From assembly GCA_034638255.1 (NCBI GenBank), contig JAWPGT010000024.1, positions 248,001 to 312,000 of the forward strand: a stretch of DNA of 64,000 nt, given 5' to 3'. The notes under the pieces are model-generated. The model ran no database searches, was not told where the DNA came from, and worked only from the letters and a program-made list of their open reading frames with translations. Source of the DNA: Coprinus comatus (lineage: Eukaryota > Basidiomycota > Agaricomycetes > Agaricales > Agaricaceae). Positions 43,401-55,215 of the stretch are shown one piece after another (the stretch's first letter is position 1; each line of letters starts with the position of its first letter). The position numbers and the translations under genes were made by a program.

Positions 43401-44884
43401 ACTCTGTTTGGTGGCATTCTGGGGTTGACCCATGGTGTGGTATCTCCTCGATAGTTTCCATCATTCTCCAGGTTGGCAGGAAAGGGACAGTCATTGGTGA
43501 GGGGAGCGAGAGTTCAACAAGCCAGAATTCGATCTGAAGTAGGATGAGTGGTCAACAGATATGTGGTGGTGAATTCGGGGTTTCGGTTCTCATCAAGACA
43601 TCGAGGAAGAGGAGCAAGGAGGGATGATGTATGCCCGACACGATGGAATTGCAAGCCGTGAGCCTTCTGGGTACCAAAGATTTCTGGAGTGATTTGATCT
43701 TGTGCTCTAGTGAGTGCAATGGGAGTGGCTGGTTCCAGTGGCTCGGGGGTGTTGAGTCGAGAGACAATGACTGGGGATGTGGGTCGATTCTTGCAAGTCC
43801 AGGAATAATGTCCCATGGTATTGCAGAATCGGCATTGGTAGTCAGGGCATGATGATCCAATGTGTCCAACTAATCCACAGACAATACAACCATAATCATA
43901 ACACTTCTTTTCTTCGTTAGTGAACTGGTTGTAGACGATGAGGGGGATGTCTTTCTTCATGATGTCCTCTTTCAACTTGTAAACTGGGAACCTTCCAAAC
44001 CGTTGTTCAAAATCCGCAGAACCGATTATCTTGTCAGCTAGTTCCCTTAATGACAATGCATAGTGAACTGCTCTTGACGATTCGAATGGTGGGTTGGAGA
44101 TATTTCGTAAGACATGGGCCTCTTGTCGGTTTGGGGGATGGTAAAGAGCGGGCATGGTGTATCAATATGGATATCTGGAACCAAGGTTGGCGAATGGATG
44201 GTCTGGGGCGATTGGATGGGTATTGGGGATGTCGGTAAGGAGATTGGCAGGAGGAACCTGGCTAGCTGGGAGGCTGGGGTTCTCACGTCCAACATTTCTA
44301 GGAACATCCAATCCCGTTGGGTCATCTGGTCGTGGAGGGTTGGTTGTGGGGGTAGAGGCTTCTGAGATCTCCAAGGCACGGGCAAGGTACTCGGTAACGG
44401 TCTCCCCGAGTTGTCGAACGAAGTATAATTGTGCCAGGCGACCAGGTGCGGAGGTGGGAGCATATTGTTCTGCTCGTGCTGTCGATGCAATGTAGGTGAG
44501 GACATTCCAGAGTTCATAGAGTTTCTCGAAATATGGAAGGGTGAGAAACTCAGTATTGGATCCAGCTGGTACTTCTTGTGGTGCCTCTCCATCGTCATGG
44601 TAGGAGAGCATGTTTGGATGTCCAACTCCCCTTCTCCAGTTATAGTGATTTCCCCATTCCGATGTACTGGAATTATGAATGGAGGGGGTGGCAGGCGCAC
44701 TTTTCGGGTGAATCTCTGTCGCAAATACTGGTTCAGGCGAGTTACCATCTGACCTAGAGGGTGCAGTGGTTGGTCATTCAATGAGGGGAGAGACTGCGTC
44801 TGGAGTGGCAATGCAGGGTATGGGGTGAGCGAGGGGTGTCTCTGTTTGATCCATGGTAGGTGGAATGGCATTGAACCTTGCCAG

Positions 44885-45458
44885 TGTTAAAACAAGAGCA
44901 TAGCTGTAAGCGCAGGATCGTAGAGGACGACGAGACGAGCACGATGACGAAGGAATGGAAGGAAACCGATAAGAAATGACTGAGATAAAACACAAACACT
45001 GCAGACACTTGTATTAGACTAGAGAGATACAATAACTTCTTAACTACTCACCTGCAGACACTTGTATTAGACTAGAGAGTCTTCATGTGTCTGCAGGACG
45101 CTTCAGTAACGTGTGACGTGACATTGTGATGTCACAGAAAGCGGAAACAATCTACAAGTCCAGAACTCCAAAGAGAATATCCAACCACAGCTCTTCTAAC
45201 CTCAACCAACAATAAGTACTGACCTTGGGGACTGTCTAGAGCATTCCTGACAATAGCGTGGTATGCATGGGTAGGTATGACTAACACTTACTGAGGGTGA
45301 GGTGGTTGTTGTAGTAGAAGAAAACTGAAGGTATATAATGCTGGAATACAATCTTATATACATATCTACGTTGGTCCATGTGAGAACATATTGAGTCACA
45401 TGTTCATCAGTGTAATGCCATTAGAGAATGTCATCATAGAACTAATAATAGTTCAACA
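44885..45458 (-). repeat. Copia-2 3' LTR, interrupted
   Basis: Pieces 44885-44904 and 45258-45458 add up to exactly 221 bp once the solo LTR and one ATAGC copy are removed. Confidence 0.95.
44905..45252. mobile_element. Solo LTR nested in the Copia-2 LTR
   Basis: 348 bp, TGTAAGCGCAGG...CATTCCTGACA, flanked by the 5-bp duplication ATAGC (44900-44904 and 45253-45257). It contains two copies of CTGCAGACACTTGTATTAGA about 55 bp apart. Only the LTR remains, the usual result of LTR-LTR recombination. The parent family is not in this window. Confidence 0.85.
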
Positions 45459-45494
45459 CTCCCCTGAATACGAACATGGCAGCTATGAAGCGCC

Positions 45495-48400
45495 TTATGT
45501 TGGGACCATATTATTTGAGCGCTTGGCAGCACTATATGTGGGATTAGAAAACTCCAACCCGTAATAGTTATCATGGAAGTATTCAAACTTCACATGTCCT
45601 AGATTCTTTGTGAGAAGATCAGCAGGGTTCTCAGTGCCTGGGATAAAATAGAGCTGAACCTTCTTTTCATCAATTACTTGACGAATGAAGTGGAAAATGA
45701 TATCTATGTGTTTTGATCTCTTTTCGACGGCAGGGTTTTGCGCGATAAAGAGAGAGCCCATATTGTCTCCACAAATATCCATTGGTTCATTTGTGTGTAA
45801 ACCAAGTTCAGTCATAAGGCTTCTGATCCAGATGGACTGATGACTACAATCTGAAATAGCCATGTACTCAGCCTCTGTGGACGATAATGCGATAGTCTTC
45901 TGTGATCGACTGACCCAGGCTACTGGACAGGATGCAACAGTGGACAGATAACCAGTTTGGGATCTTCGAGTAGAAGGATCACTAGCCCAATCAGAATCAC
46001 TATATGCAATAAAGCCTTCATTACCAGCACCATTAAGCGTCATTTGATATTCTCGAGTTGCTAAGAGGTATCTGCAAATATAGAGAGCTCTATGCAAGTG
46101 TTCTTCCGTAGGGTTATGAGAATGTTGACTAAGCTTAGTCACAGCGAATGAAATGTCCGGACGCGTGCCAATAGCAATGTACAACAGTGATCCGATCACC
46201 TGTTGGTACCTAGAACAGATGGAGGAGTTGATTGGCTTGTTGTTCGGAACTGGATAGTACCCTTCTGGCAGCGGAGTTCGTGCCGGCTTGGTGTCACGGT
46301 CTGAGCCAGTGACTTTAAACCTTTCCAGGATCGTCTCTAAATAAGCACATTGATCAAGATAGATCTTTCGATTAGCTCGATCTCTCCTGATGCGCATACC
46401 GAGAAATTCTTTGACTTCTCCAAGGTTGCAGCATTCCCACTTTTTCATAAACTCTCCTTTTAGCTTTTTAAGCAGGGCAGAGTCATTTCCCATAAAAAGT
46501 ACGTTGTCAACATACATGACAGCAATGACAAACTTGCCATCTTTTCGACGATATATATATATACCGGCATTGGATTCACATTGCTTGAAGCCTAGTTGGT
46601 TCATGGAAGATGCCATCTCCTTCCACCAGGCCAAGCCGGCTTGTTTAAGGCCGTACAATGCTCGTCGTAACCTCCACACCATGTGTTCTTTACCCTTAAG
46701 TTTAAAACCTTCGGGTTGATCCATGTAGATTTCCTCATCCAATTTGCCATAGAGATATGCTGTCTTTACATCGACAGACTCAATGTCCCAGTCTTCAAGG
46801 GCGGCTAACCCGAGCAGGATTCGAGCAGACTCATATCTTACTACTGGAGAGAATAGTTCATCAAAATTGATGCCCTCGATTTGAGAAAATCCTTTAGCAA
46901 CTAGTCTAGCACGTTTGCGACCGTCACTCTTTTCATTAAAAACCCATCTATTTTTTACGGTTCTTCTTCCTTCCAGAAGTTTTACCAACTCGTAAACTTG
47001 TCGCTTTTTAAGCGCAGCTAGTTCTTCGAGACAAGCATTGTGCCAGTGTTTATGTTCCTCCGGATTCAATTTTACAAGATCATGGAATTGCTCAGGAACT
47101 GTATTTGAACTCGCTTTTGCCAATAAAAAGTTCATCAATTCTAACCCCCCTTCCTTAGTTATCCGTTGAATCTTACAATCTTCGTCTTCTTCCATTGCAT
47201 CAGGATGTTGTTCCCTCGCATATTGCCATGAAGCATCCTCGTGTTGTCTGCATATTTCATCGCGACGTTCTCGGACTTCCTCAGGCGAAATGGGACGTGG
47301 ATCTACTTTTGGGCAATCTCGTTGATTGCGGATTCTAAAATCATGTCCACGGAGACGAACTCTCCCCTGGGGTGGTAGAGGTTCATTGTGATTGTAATCT
47401 CATAGGATTTCAGATGGATGTGTTCTCTCCCCATAAACGTTACCTTCTCTAAACGGAACAAACTTTTCTCTGCCAGAACGGCAAGGTAAAGGTTCAACTG
47501 GTCTAGTAAGATGTTCAGGTTGTTCAGGTGATGGAGAAATGGGACGGGTGGAGTCAGTCCTAGGAGTAGGGCTTGGACTAGGTTGACGAATTGGTGATCC
47601 TGGATCAGTGTATGATAACTTGTTATCATCATCTTCATCAGATACTTCCTCAACTGTTGGTTTCCTGGGAGTAGGTTTACTCGGACTGGGAATAGGAGGT
47701 TTTTGAGAAGTAGATGGTCCGGGGATCGGACCTTACAGTCTAGGCGTTGGGGTTCTATCACTGTTGTCTTGTTGAGATGTGTCCATAGGATCATCAGGAT
47801 AAAGATCAGGTGTAGTATCCTCATCATCTTCATCAGACGCCAGAGGAGGAGGATTTATTTTGGGGTTTTTAGAAGAACCGGAGTCCTTACGTTTTTCGTG
47901 ATCTGGCTTGCATTTGGGATACCAGCCCTTGTTGAAAATAGCTGTTTTCGCAGTATAAATAACATTTCCTTTCTGGTGTTGCATGAATGTAAAGTTAGCA
48001 CCAGCATAACCAAGGAAGATCATTAATTCAGATCTGGGAGATAATTTGTCATCCCTTGATTCCTTTGGAATGAAAACGTAGGCTGCACAGCCAAACACAT
48101 GAAGCTCAGATAGATCTGGCTTTTTCCCTGTTACCATTTCCATGGGAGTTTTCCATTCAAGATGTTTGATGGGAGTTCGATTATAACAATGAACTGCTGT
48201 GTTAAGGGCAAATTCCCACCAAGAATCTGGTAAGCATGCAGTAAGTCACATGGCCTGCGCTTTTTCCTGAAGTGTGCAGTTCAGTCTTTCTGCTCTACCG
48301 TTCTGCTGGTGTATATGTGGTGCAGACGTCTCGTGTACTATCCCTTTTGAGTGAAGGAACTCCTCAAATTTCTTAGAGACATATTCTCCGCCATTGTCAG

Positions 48401-48734
48401 TCCGGATACGCTTAATCGTGTTACTGAATTGTTTTTCCTCAAAGGCACAGAATCTTTCAAGTGCCATCAAGGCATCAGATTTGGCTCATAGGAGGAGGAT
48501 CCAGGCATGGCTAGAATAATCGTCATAGAACGTCATTGCCCACTTGTACTTGTGATACGAGGCAACGGGGAATTCTAGAAGATCACTGTGGATCAATTCT
48601 AAAAATGACTTCGCTCGTGTCGAAGAAGGACGATGTGCATCATCAGACATTTTGCCTCGAGCACAACCATCACATACTTGACCGGAGATAGGAATATCAA
48701 ACTCAGGTACTTTTTCTGAGTGTTTTGGGAGTTG
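45495..48734 (-). pseudogene. Copia-2 integrase, reverse transcriptase and RNase H
   Basis: From 48734 down: integrase finger CDGCARGK, D in LIHSDLLEF, D in RTDNGGEYVS, E in GRAERLN. The frame is broken by TGA at 48486, 48246 and 47400 and TAA at 47733. The last 566 residues (47195-45495) are open: WVFNEKSDGRKRARLVAKGF, FDELFSPVVRYESARILLGL, and the catalytic motif YVDN where YVDD is required (AAC for GAC at 46503-46505). RNase H follows with AYSDSDWASD and LSSTEAEYMA. The Asp-to-Asn change alone should abolish polymerisation. Position 47400 (SEIL[TGA]DY) is Arg in Copia-1. Confidence 0.9.
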
Positions 48735-51347
48735 TCACAATACTTCCTTTCCAGGATGCGCCAATCGATGGTGCCAAAGATCATAAACAGAAAGTTTTGA
48801 TGCGCAATATGATAGCACCTGGTTTGCAGTATAGTGACACACCATCCTAGTGTGAACATGATGGAGGGCATCTTCCATAACTTTAAACGTTGTGATGCGT
48901 GATGCATGCATGAAAATCTTTCTGTTCGAACGATAAATATTGGTTCGCTTTAAATTTGACTCACTCCTCATTCCTTGCAGCCATAAGGCACCAGGTGAAA
49001 TGATTCTAGTGGAGAGAGACTCTAGATAATAGACCGGGTATAGTGGAGTTGTTCTAACAACTCCGTCTACATTGTGCTGAAAGAGAATTTTCCCACGACC
49101 TTTTATGGTTATGAGTTTATTGCTGGCATCTCTGACACCACCAAATTCTCCTTCCTCTAACTCAATAAAGTCAGCTATATGCGGTGTGCAATTAAAGCTA
49201 GTGCCTGAATCGAGGAGCCAAATAGCAGACTCTCTAGCATAATTAGGTTTATCTTTGTCTTCACAGAAGTTGCATAAGCAATCATCAAGATGTTTGATCA
49301 GTTCATCACCATTCTTAGGATCTTTTAAATATTTCGTCGGAAGGACAAAACGATCACAAGTTGAAATGGGAGAGGGGATCATATTCAAAACGGGAACGGA
49401 AGTACAAACAGTAGTAGATGATGATAAAAGAGAACTAGCAATAGTCCGACTATAGTCCGGCAGTCCATTAAGGCGCTCTAGAACATGGGGTCTGATGGAG
49501 CGATTGGTTCGTCTCCCCAACCTTGCTGGGTTGGGGCATCTCTGTAAGTTCCATTTAGTTAAGAAGAATTCTTGAGAGAAGAAAGGAACGTACTCATTGT
49601 ACCAACCATCATCGACCTCGTAATCACCATCAGCTTCGTAGTCCGGATCATTCATGTAGGCATCAGCCTCGGAGATCGCTTCAGGGACATTGGAAGGTGG
49701 GACATATGAAGGAGACTCAGATCTGCACATGGGGGACCCAGGTGTAGAAACCGAAGACGAATCAACTTCCTCTTCAGGAAGGATGTGTGACACCATTGCA
49801 TCAAGCGATGGTGGAGGTGATGGGGGACAAGGTTCAACCAAGCTGAAGCCAAGGCGAGCACCCATCTTCTCGAAGACCTCTGTCTTCTTTTTCTGATACC
49901 GGGTATGACCGACCAGGTGTCCAACAGGGGGAAGAAGAGTAGCACGAGGAGCAGCAGGCTCGACACCGTGTACCACAACTTCATCTGCAGCCTTTTTCAA
50001 GGCTACTGCCCTGAGGCAGGGATCAGTTGTCTTCATCCTCTCAATGAGAGAACAAGTTGTGGAAGGTTTGTTAGTGGGAGTTGTGAAGGACTCCAGAACA
50101 GCGGGAGACAAAATCATGTCGACATTACCATCTTCATCACCATCAGCTTTGTTGGCCTTATTGCCACCACGTTTTCCGCGTCGATGCTTCTTCTTTTTAT
50201 CCTTATCCCCCCCAGAAGCATTGCTGCCAGAACCGGAGTTCTGGTTTTGGTTCTGATTAGAACCGGAAGCTTTCTGTTGTTGTTGTTGGGGCTGCTGTGG
50301 AGCGCCACCAGAGGGTTTAGAATAGGGCTTTGCACCCTTGTAGTTTTTAATGCCGGTAGAAGTGGCACGAGAAGCAGAAGCAGCTCCACGGGAATCCCGC
50401 CAAGCACCCATAATAGCGTCAGATACGATCTGGACCGTTAAGGTCGAAAGGGAGTTACCATATTGAACGAGGAGGGCAGCACGAGTAGCACTCCATTGAG
50501 GAGGAATGCGTGTCATCAACATCAATGCGCGGAGGATGCCGGGGACATTGATTGGGGGCGAGGCTTGCTCAAGCTGCGTGAAATAGTTTCGGAAGGCGGA
50601 GATCTCCTTAGAGGGATCATTCACACCAGATAACCGAAAAGAGTCTGCAGAAGCATACAGCTCGTAAGCTGCACCTGCCGAAAATGTGCCATAAGCTCGT
50701 CTCAGGTGTGTCCAGAGACCGTCAGAGGTGGTTTCACCATGCCTCAGCATTTCATCACTGATTCGGGAGTTTAACATCCCGAGTGCGAATGCCTCAACGT
50801 TATCGAACTTTCAAATTTCATCGACGTTCGTAGGGGGTACCATAGCAGTGGTGCCAGTTGCGGGGGAACCACCGACAGCTGCAGGCCTTGCGGCGCTGCC
50901 GTCAATCATTCTTGCTACACACCATCCATCCATGTGGATCATATTAGCAATGGACATGACACGTGCTTCCCACACTTGGTAGTTAGCAGTGCCGGTGAGA
51001 ATTGGGATCAAAGGGATCAAAGAGGCCATGAGTAATGTTCGTTGGTAGTGGTCTACAACAAAACATGTGTCAGAACTAGGAACTAAAGCAGCAGTACATG
51101 ATGCGCTATGTTCTACTAAGCTATGTGCTGCCCGTCTAACCGAGTATGGTAAGGGTATGCATAGAGAACACTGGTGGGTCAATCGTCTCGAGTGAGCGGA
51201 ACTCGGACTTCCCTCACAGGTGATTCCAGCTTCACCCTCGAGCTCAGTGCTGCACGATGAGTAGTACTTGTCGAGTGCGCAACGTGAGTCGTACAGGCTA
51301 ACCGGGGCCCATAACCTGTTAAAACAAGAGTGTAGTGTGGTATGCAT
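48735..51347 (-). pseudogene. Copia-2 gag and protease
   Basis: It opens with ATG 51347 inside the LTR and reads through the primer-binding site (FNRLWAP) into gag (LMASLIPLIPILTGTANYQVW). TGA at 50811-50813 interrupts it, and the frame then runs from MLNSRISDEML to TGA at 48735. The gag body is like that of Copia-1, with a Gln/Asn-rich and basic tail (KDKKKKHRRGKRGGNKANKA). Protease (WLLDSGTSFN) and the pre-integrase motif (YDLWHHRLAHP) are fused to gag in one frame, with CLCNFC between. This shows the ancestral single-frame layout of the two copia families here. Confidence 0.9.
51304..51316 (-). promoter_or_regulatory. Copia-2 primer-binding site
   Basis: Identical to that of Copia-1 (GGTTATGGGCCCC on the minus strand), so both families use the initiator-Met tRNA anticodon region. 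Confidence 0.75.
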
Positions 51348-51537
51348 GGGTAGGTACGACTAACACTTACTGAGGGTGAGGTGGTTGTTGTAGTGGAAGA
51401 AAACTGAAGGTATATAATGCTGGAATACAATCTTATATACATATCTACATTGGTCTGTGCGAGAACATATTGAGTCACATGTTCATCAGTGTAATGCCAT
51501 TAGAGAATGTCATCGTAGAACTAATAATAGTTCAACA
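51317..51537 (-). repeat. Copia-2 5' LTR
   Basis: 221 bp, TGTTAAAACAAG...TAGTTCAACA on the plus strand, partner of the interrupted LTR. An ATG at 51347 opens the leader/gag frame. Confidence 0.95.
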
Positions 51538-53109
51538 GCCAGGACTATAGCTGTGGCAAGTTGGGGTTCCTCAATCAGAGTCGTTCCAGGTGGGTAAGCA
51601 GTACGATCGATAGGAGTGTCAATGTGAAAGCAATGGAGTATGTGAGGAGGCAGGTCTTCAATAGCAGTATCAAGAAGGTGCTGAACTTCTGGATTGTCCA
51701 GTCGAAGTTGGTTAGGATCAAAAGCTGGGTTAAGAGCAAGAGGAGTATTGCCAGTTCCTGGTGAGGATTCTGTTCGAGGGGGTGTGGTTGCCAGTGAGAG
51801 GAATCTATCATTGGTGATGGAGCTTAGGCTCAGAGTGGAAGATGAGTGAGAGGAGGTGAGGTTTGGTGTGGACGAGCGAGTGGTAGAGGGCGAGTATTCC
51901 AGAGGAGATTGTTCGGTCATTTATATCTGCGAGGGGGGGTAGAGAGTGTCTTCTTGGGAGGAGCCCTTTTAAGTGAAAGGCGATGATTCTTCTGGTACTC
52001 TCCAAACAGTTCTTTTGCTGAATCTGAAACATTCTCTTCTGGTTCCCAAGTGTTCTCTGAGTCAGGAAATCCCTTCCATTTGATCAAATACTTCATCTTG
52101 TTTCTACTCCTTTTGTGATTGATGATTGCTTCGACTTCCCAGTGTTCTTCTCCATCTATCAAGTCAGGGATAGTTTCAGAGGAAGGCTTATTTGGGTTGA
52201 TCTCGCTTTGAACTGCGGGTTTCAACAGAGCCACATGAAATGTGTTGTAGATCTTCCATGAAGTTGGTAGAAGAAGTTGATAAGTCAGAGGTCCTTTGCG
52301 TTTTAGGATCTTGAAGGGACCTTGATGTTTCGGCTTGATCTTTGATGATTGATATTGGATTGGAAGATTCTTCGCATTTAGATAAACTTCATCCCCTTCA
52401 TTATAGGTTGGATAATGAGGGTGTTTGACACAAGAAGATATCACTTTAGCTGCGGATTGATAGGCTAGCAGTGCTTCGTGTCTGAAATGATCAAGTTTTC
52501 GAATGTGATCATTGACTGATGGTGCACCAGATTCTTCCATAACATTGGGGAAGGATGGTGGATTTGTTCCAGTCATAATTTCTAGTGGTGATCGTTTGTT
52601 GGCAGCATGGGGACGGGAGTTATAACTGAACTCGAGAAGTGGAAGTGCATCGACCCAGTTGTTTGGTTGGTTATTGCAGTAGATCGAGAGATATGTTTCA
52701 ATCTCTTGATTAGCTCATTCTGTTGCACCATCTGTTTGGGGATGGTATGCCGTAGAAGGTTTCCAGTCAATCTGGAGCATCTTGAAGAACCTTTGGGCAG
52801 CTTTAGAAGCAAAACGAGGGTCATGATCTGAGACAATAGTGTTGGGGGTACCAAACTGTTTGTAGACATTGTTGATCAGGAGTTTAGAGATGTTGGCGAA
52901 AGTGCAGGTTTTCAATGTTGGACAGAGTATTATCCCCTTTGATAATCTGCGATCTATCATGGATAATATAGAATCAAATTTTCTGCAAATAGGAAGGTCG
53001 GTGATCAGGTCCATAGCAATATCACTGAAAATGCGCATAGATTTGGATGGGGGAAGTGGTTGGAATGGAGGTTTTGCAGGATTCTGATCAATCTTGAATT
53101 GTTGGCATT

Positions 53110-53625
53110 TGTTAAGAACGGGGATCGGAGATGAGCTAGCGACGTCGGATTGAGGCTTCGGCTTCAATGTATGTGTTGCGCCCTTCTGATACTGTGATTA
53201 GCCTCACTTGCAAGAGGACTGAACGGTCGGAAAGAATGTCGGGAGGAATTACGGAGGAGAGTAGAGAATGAGAACAGAGACAAGATTGACTTAGAGTCGG
53301 AACAAGACAAAGACAGAGGAATGAGTGCAGATACTATGTTGATATCAGACTAAAGAGTATACATGAGCGACTAGCGATTATATACAGCATTTACCGATAT
53401 CGGAATATAACAAGGCAAAACATAATATAACAAGGCGGCCAACATACTAAGAACAATGATGCCGACCGAAAAGGTAAATAACCAAAACAGGAAGTTGGGA
53501 ATGGAAACAAGCAAATAAGTGATGAAGGTCCAAGAGGTCAGCGACCAATAACAAGATTGACAGTCGGAACTGTCGGGAGGTCGGAAGATGTGTCGGAAAG
53601 TCGGTCAGTGGCACGGTATGTGACA
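53110..53625 (-). repeat. Gypsy-2 3' LTR
   Basis: 516 bp, TGTTAAGAACGG...CGGTATGTGACA on the plus strand, preceded by GCATT. Confidence 0.95.
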
Positions 53626-53640
53626 GTGCCCCCCCATTAA
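53626..53640 (-). promoter_or_regulatory. Gypsy-2 polypurine tract
   Basis: AATGGGGGGGCAC on the minus strand adjoins the 3' LTR. Confidence 0.6.
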
Positions 53641-53803
53641 GGCCGAGCCCTCGAGGACTTAGAGTGGTGAAACGTGGAAAGTTAAAATGACAGCGGGGAA
53701 GTGAAGTCGGAAGCATGTGGTCAACATGTGGTAAAAAGAAGTTGAGAAGTCGCCGCGTGTCGGGCACGTGACAGTCGGCAGGCGGCTTAAAAGGTGAGTG
53801 GCA

Positions 53804-54861
53804 ATGGTGAAGGTGTTCCCCATCATCATGTCCAGCATTCCCACCATGTACGAGTTCCTCAACATGAGCAGCGAACAGCGGGAGGCGTTTGAGGCAGCAT
53901 GGAAGGCTGCCCAGTCGGTCCCAGCGTCGTCGGCCCCCACCAGTCCTGTGGAGGCCGCAGCAGTAGTGGACGTACCGGCACTTCTGTCCTCAACCCCTGC
54001 CCTGACCTCTCCACGGATTCCTACACCACCGCCAATCACTCCGACAGCTTCTTCAAATTCGGTACAAGGTCAAGAGGTGGAGACTGTGAAGAGACGTCAG
54101 GAATCGGATGGGAAGGTGTTGGTGGTGGTGGTCAAGAAGAAGTCGAAGGCCACTGTCGAGAACAGTGACGACGAGGTAGTTGTGGTAGAAGGCGTGAAAC
54201 GTAGTGCGACATCCGAAAGGCAAGTTGTCTATGTTGAGGTGCCGTCGTGCCCTGAGCTAACCGAACGCAGTTGGCCACATAGGGTGGCGTGTAGCCGATG
54301 TGTAGGATTGGGTGTGGGTTGCGAGGAGGGTGCCAGACCGAATGGGCCGTGCAGGAGATGTGCGAAGGACAAGAAGGGGTGTATTGGAAAGGACACGGAT
54401 GGGGAGGTTAAGAAAGAGAAAGGGAAGAAGAAAGAGGAAGAGGTTCGGGAGGTGAAGAAAAGGCCTGCTCCTCGTAAGGCGACCTCGACGGCAGCGTCGG
54501 CCCCGTCATGGATGGATTTCGGTGGGTCGGCATTGACCCATAAAGAGATTTTCGGCAGTACAGCCAACCCGGTCGCAGGGCCATCGTCGTCGGCCTCCAG
54601 TCGGCCACCATCGGCCAGTTTACCGCCACCGTGTCCCGGCTCGAATGTGTGATAAAGGAGCGGGAGCAACACGATGAGAGTCGTCATTTTGAATGGCGGA
54701 AGTTACAGAAGGAACACTGGAATTGGCAGCGGCAGGCATTGGGTGCCTTAGTGATGGAGATGAAGGGCTTGAGGAAGGATTTGAAAGAGATGGACAATGG
54801 GAAGGATGGTGAGGACGAGTGGGAAGAGGAAGAGGATGCCGATGGGGAGGAGGATGAGTAG
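53804..54861 (+). CDS. Antisense Zn2Cys6/coiled-coil gene inside Gypsy-2
   Basis: It lies on the strand opposite to gag-pol, between the end of pol and the 3' LTR, where no sense frame exists. ATGs at 53804 and 53828 (MSSIPTMYEFLNMSSEQREA) are possible starts, with TTAAAAGG just upstream. The protein has a Ser/Pro/Ala-rich part, acidic and Lys-rich stretches, and a cysteine set CSRC-x6-C-x9-CRRC-x6-C that fits the Zn2Cys6 binuclear cluster of fungal transcription factors. The frame ends at 54652. A second frame, overlapping at minus one (54631-54861), encodes a coiled coil (ESRHFEWRKLQKEHWNWQRQ, MEMKGLRKDLKEMD) and an acidic tail. The two were probably one protein of about 350 residues before a one-base shift. 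It might regulate the element; its function is unknown. Confidence 0.7.
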
Positions 54862-55215
54862 CGGTCAGATTTAATACTTGTAGCTCGTAGTACTTTGTTT
54901 TACTACAAGTTTTAAATCGTTTTCTTCTGTTCCCAGTATGAAATTAAGAAAACAAAAGAAATAATGGAGTTCAAGAAAACATCGGCGACTGTCAGAAGAA
55001 TAGAATAAGTCATAAGTTGAGTACCGACGGCCAAAATCAAAGAACAGAACTGAGAATGCGCGAAAAGACCGATAGGTCGAAGGTAATAGTGCGAGGAGAG
55101 AGTAAAGTACAAAATAAGAAGAGTCGTAAGATCGGAACACAATCGGCCAAAACAAGATGAAGTCGGAAGAATTCGAAGTCGGGCCTAGCCCAGAATTGGC
55201 GATTGGGAACGATGA
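54862..55215. other. Spacer between the antisense gene and pol
   Basis: AT-rich, no supported gene. The convergent ends of pol and the antisense gene lie on either side, so polyadenylation signals of both strands are expected here. Confidence 0.4.

Larger units (their letters stand above)
44885..51537 (-). mobile_element. Copia-2: decayed Ty1/copia element with a nested solo LTR
   Basis: LTRs are 221 bp: the right one at 51317-51537, the left one as 44885-44904 plus 45258-45458 because an LTR sits inside it. The target-site duplication is GCCAG (44880-44884 and 51538-51542), in Gypsy-1 ORF3. The LTRs differ at about 10 of 221 positions, all transitions. Gag, integrase and reverse transcriptase are recognisable but carry six stops, frameshifts and a changed catalytic residue. 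Confidence 0.95.
36545..51920 (-). pseudogene. Gypsy-1 ORF3: zinc-knuckle protein encoded downstream of pol (split by Copia-1 and Copia-2)
   Basis: Coding parts are 51920-51538, 44879-43401 and 36740-36545. Together they make 2058 bp (686 codons), in frame across both insertions. The start ATG overlaps the pol stop (ATGA at 51917-51920). The N-terminal part is Ser/Thr/Pro-rich (MTEQSPLEYSPSTTRSSTPN). The middle is helical (LPYFEKLYELWNVLTYIAST, LYFVRQLGETVTEYLARALE). Then come two CCHC knuckles, CIVCGLVGHIGSSC and CRFCNTMGHYSWTC, and a tail ending ..HYDRRV and TAA. CCHC knuckles bind RNA or DNA and usually sit in gag, but here they follow the chromodomain where an env-like ORF would be. Three TGA codons (44774, 44162, 43514) are the only breaks. 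The role is unknown. Confidence 0.7.

Noticed and set aside
44886..45032. Short minus-strand frames in the solo LTR region
   Set aside because: They lie across an LTR inserted in another LTR and have no coding character.
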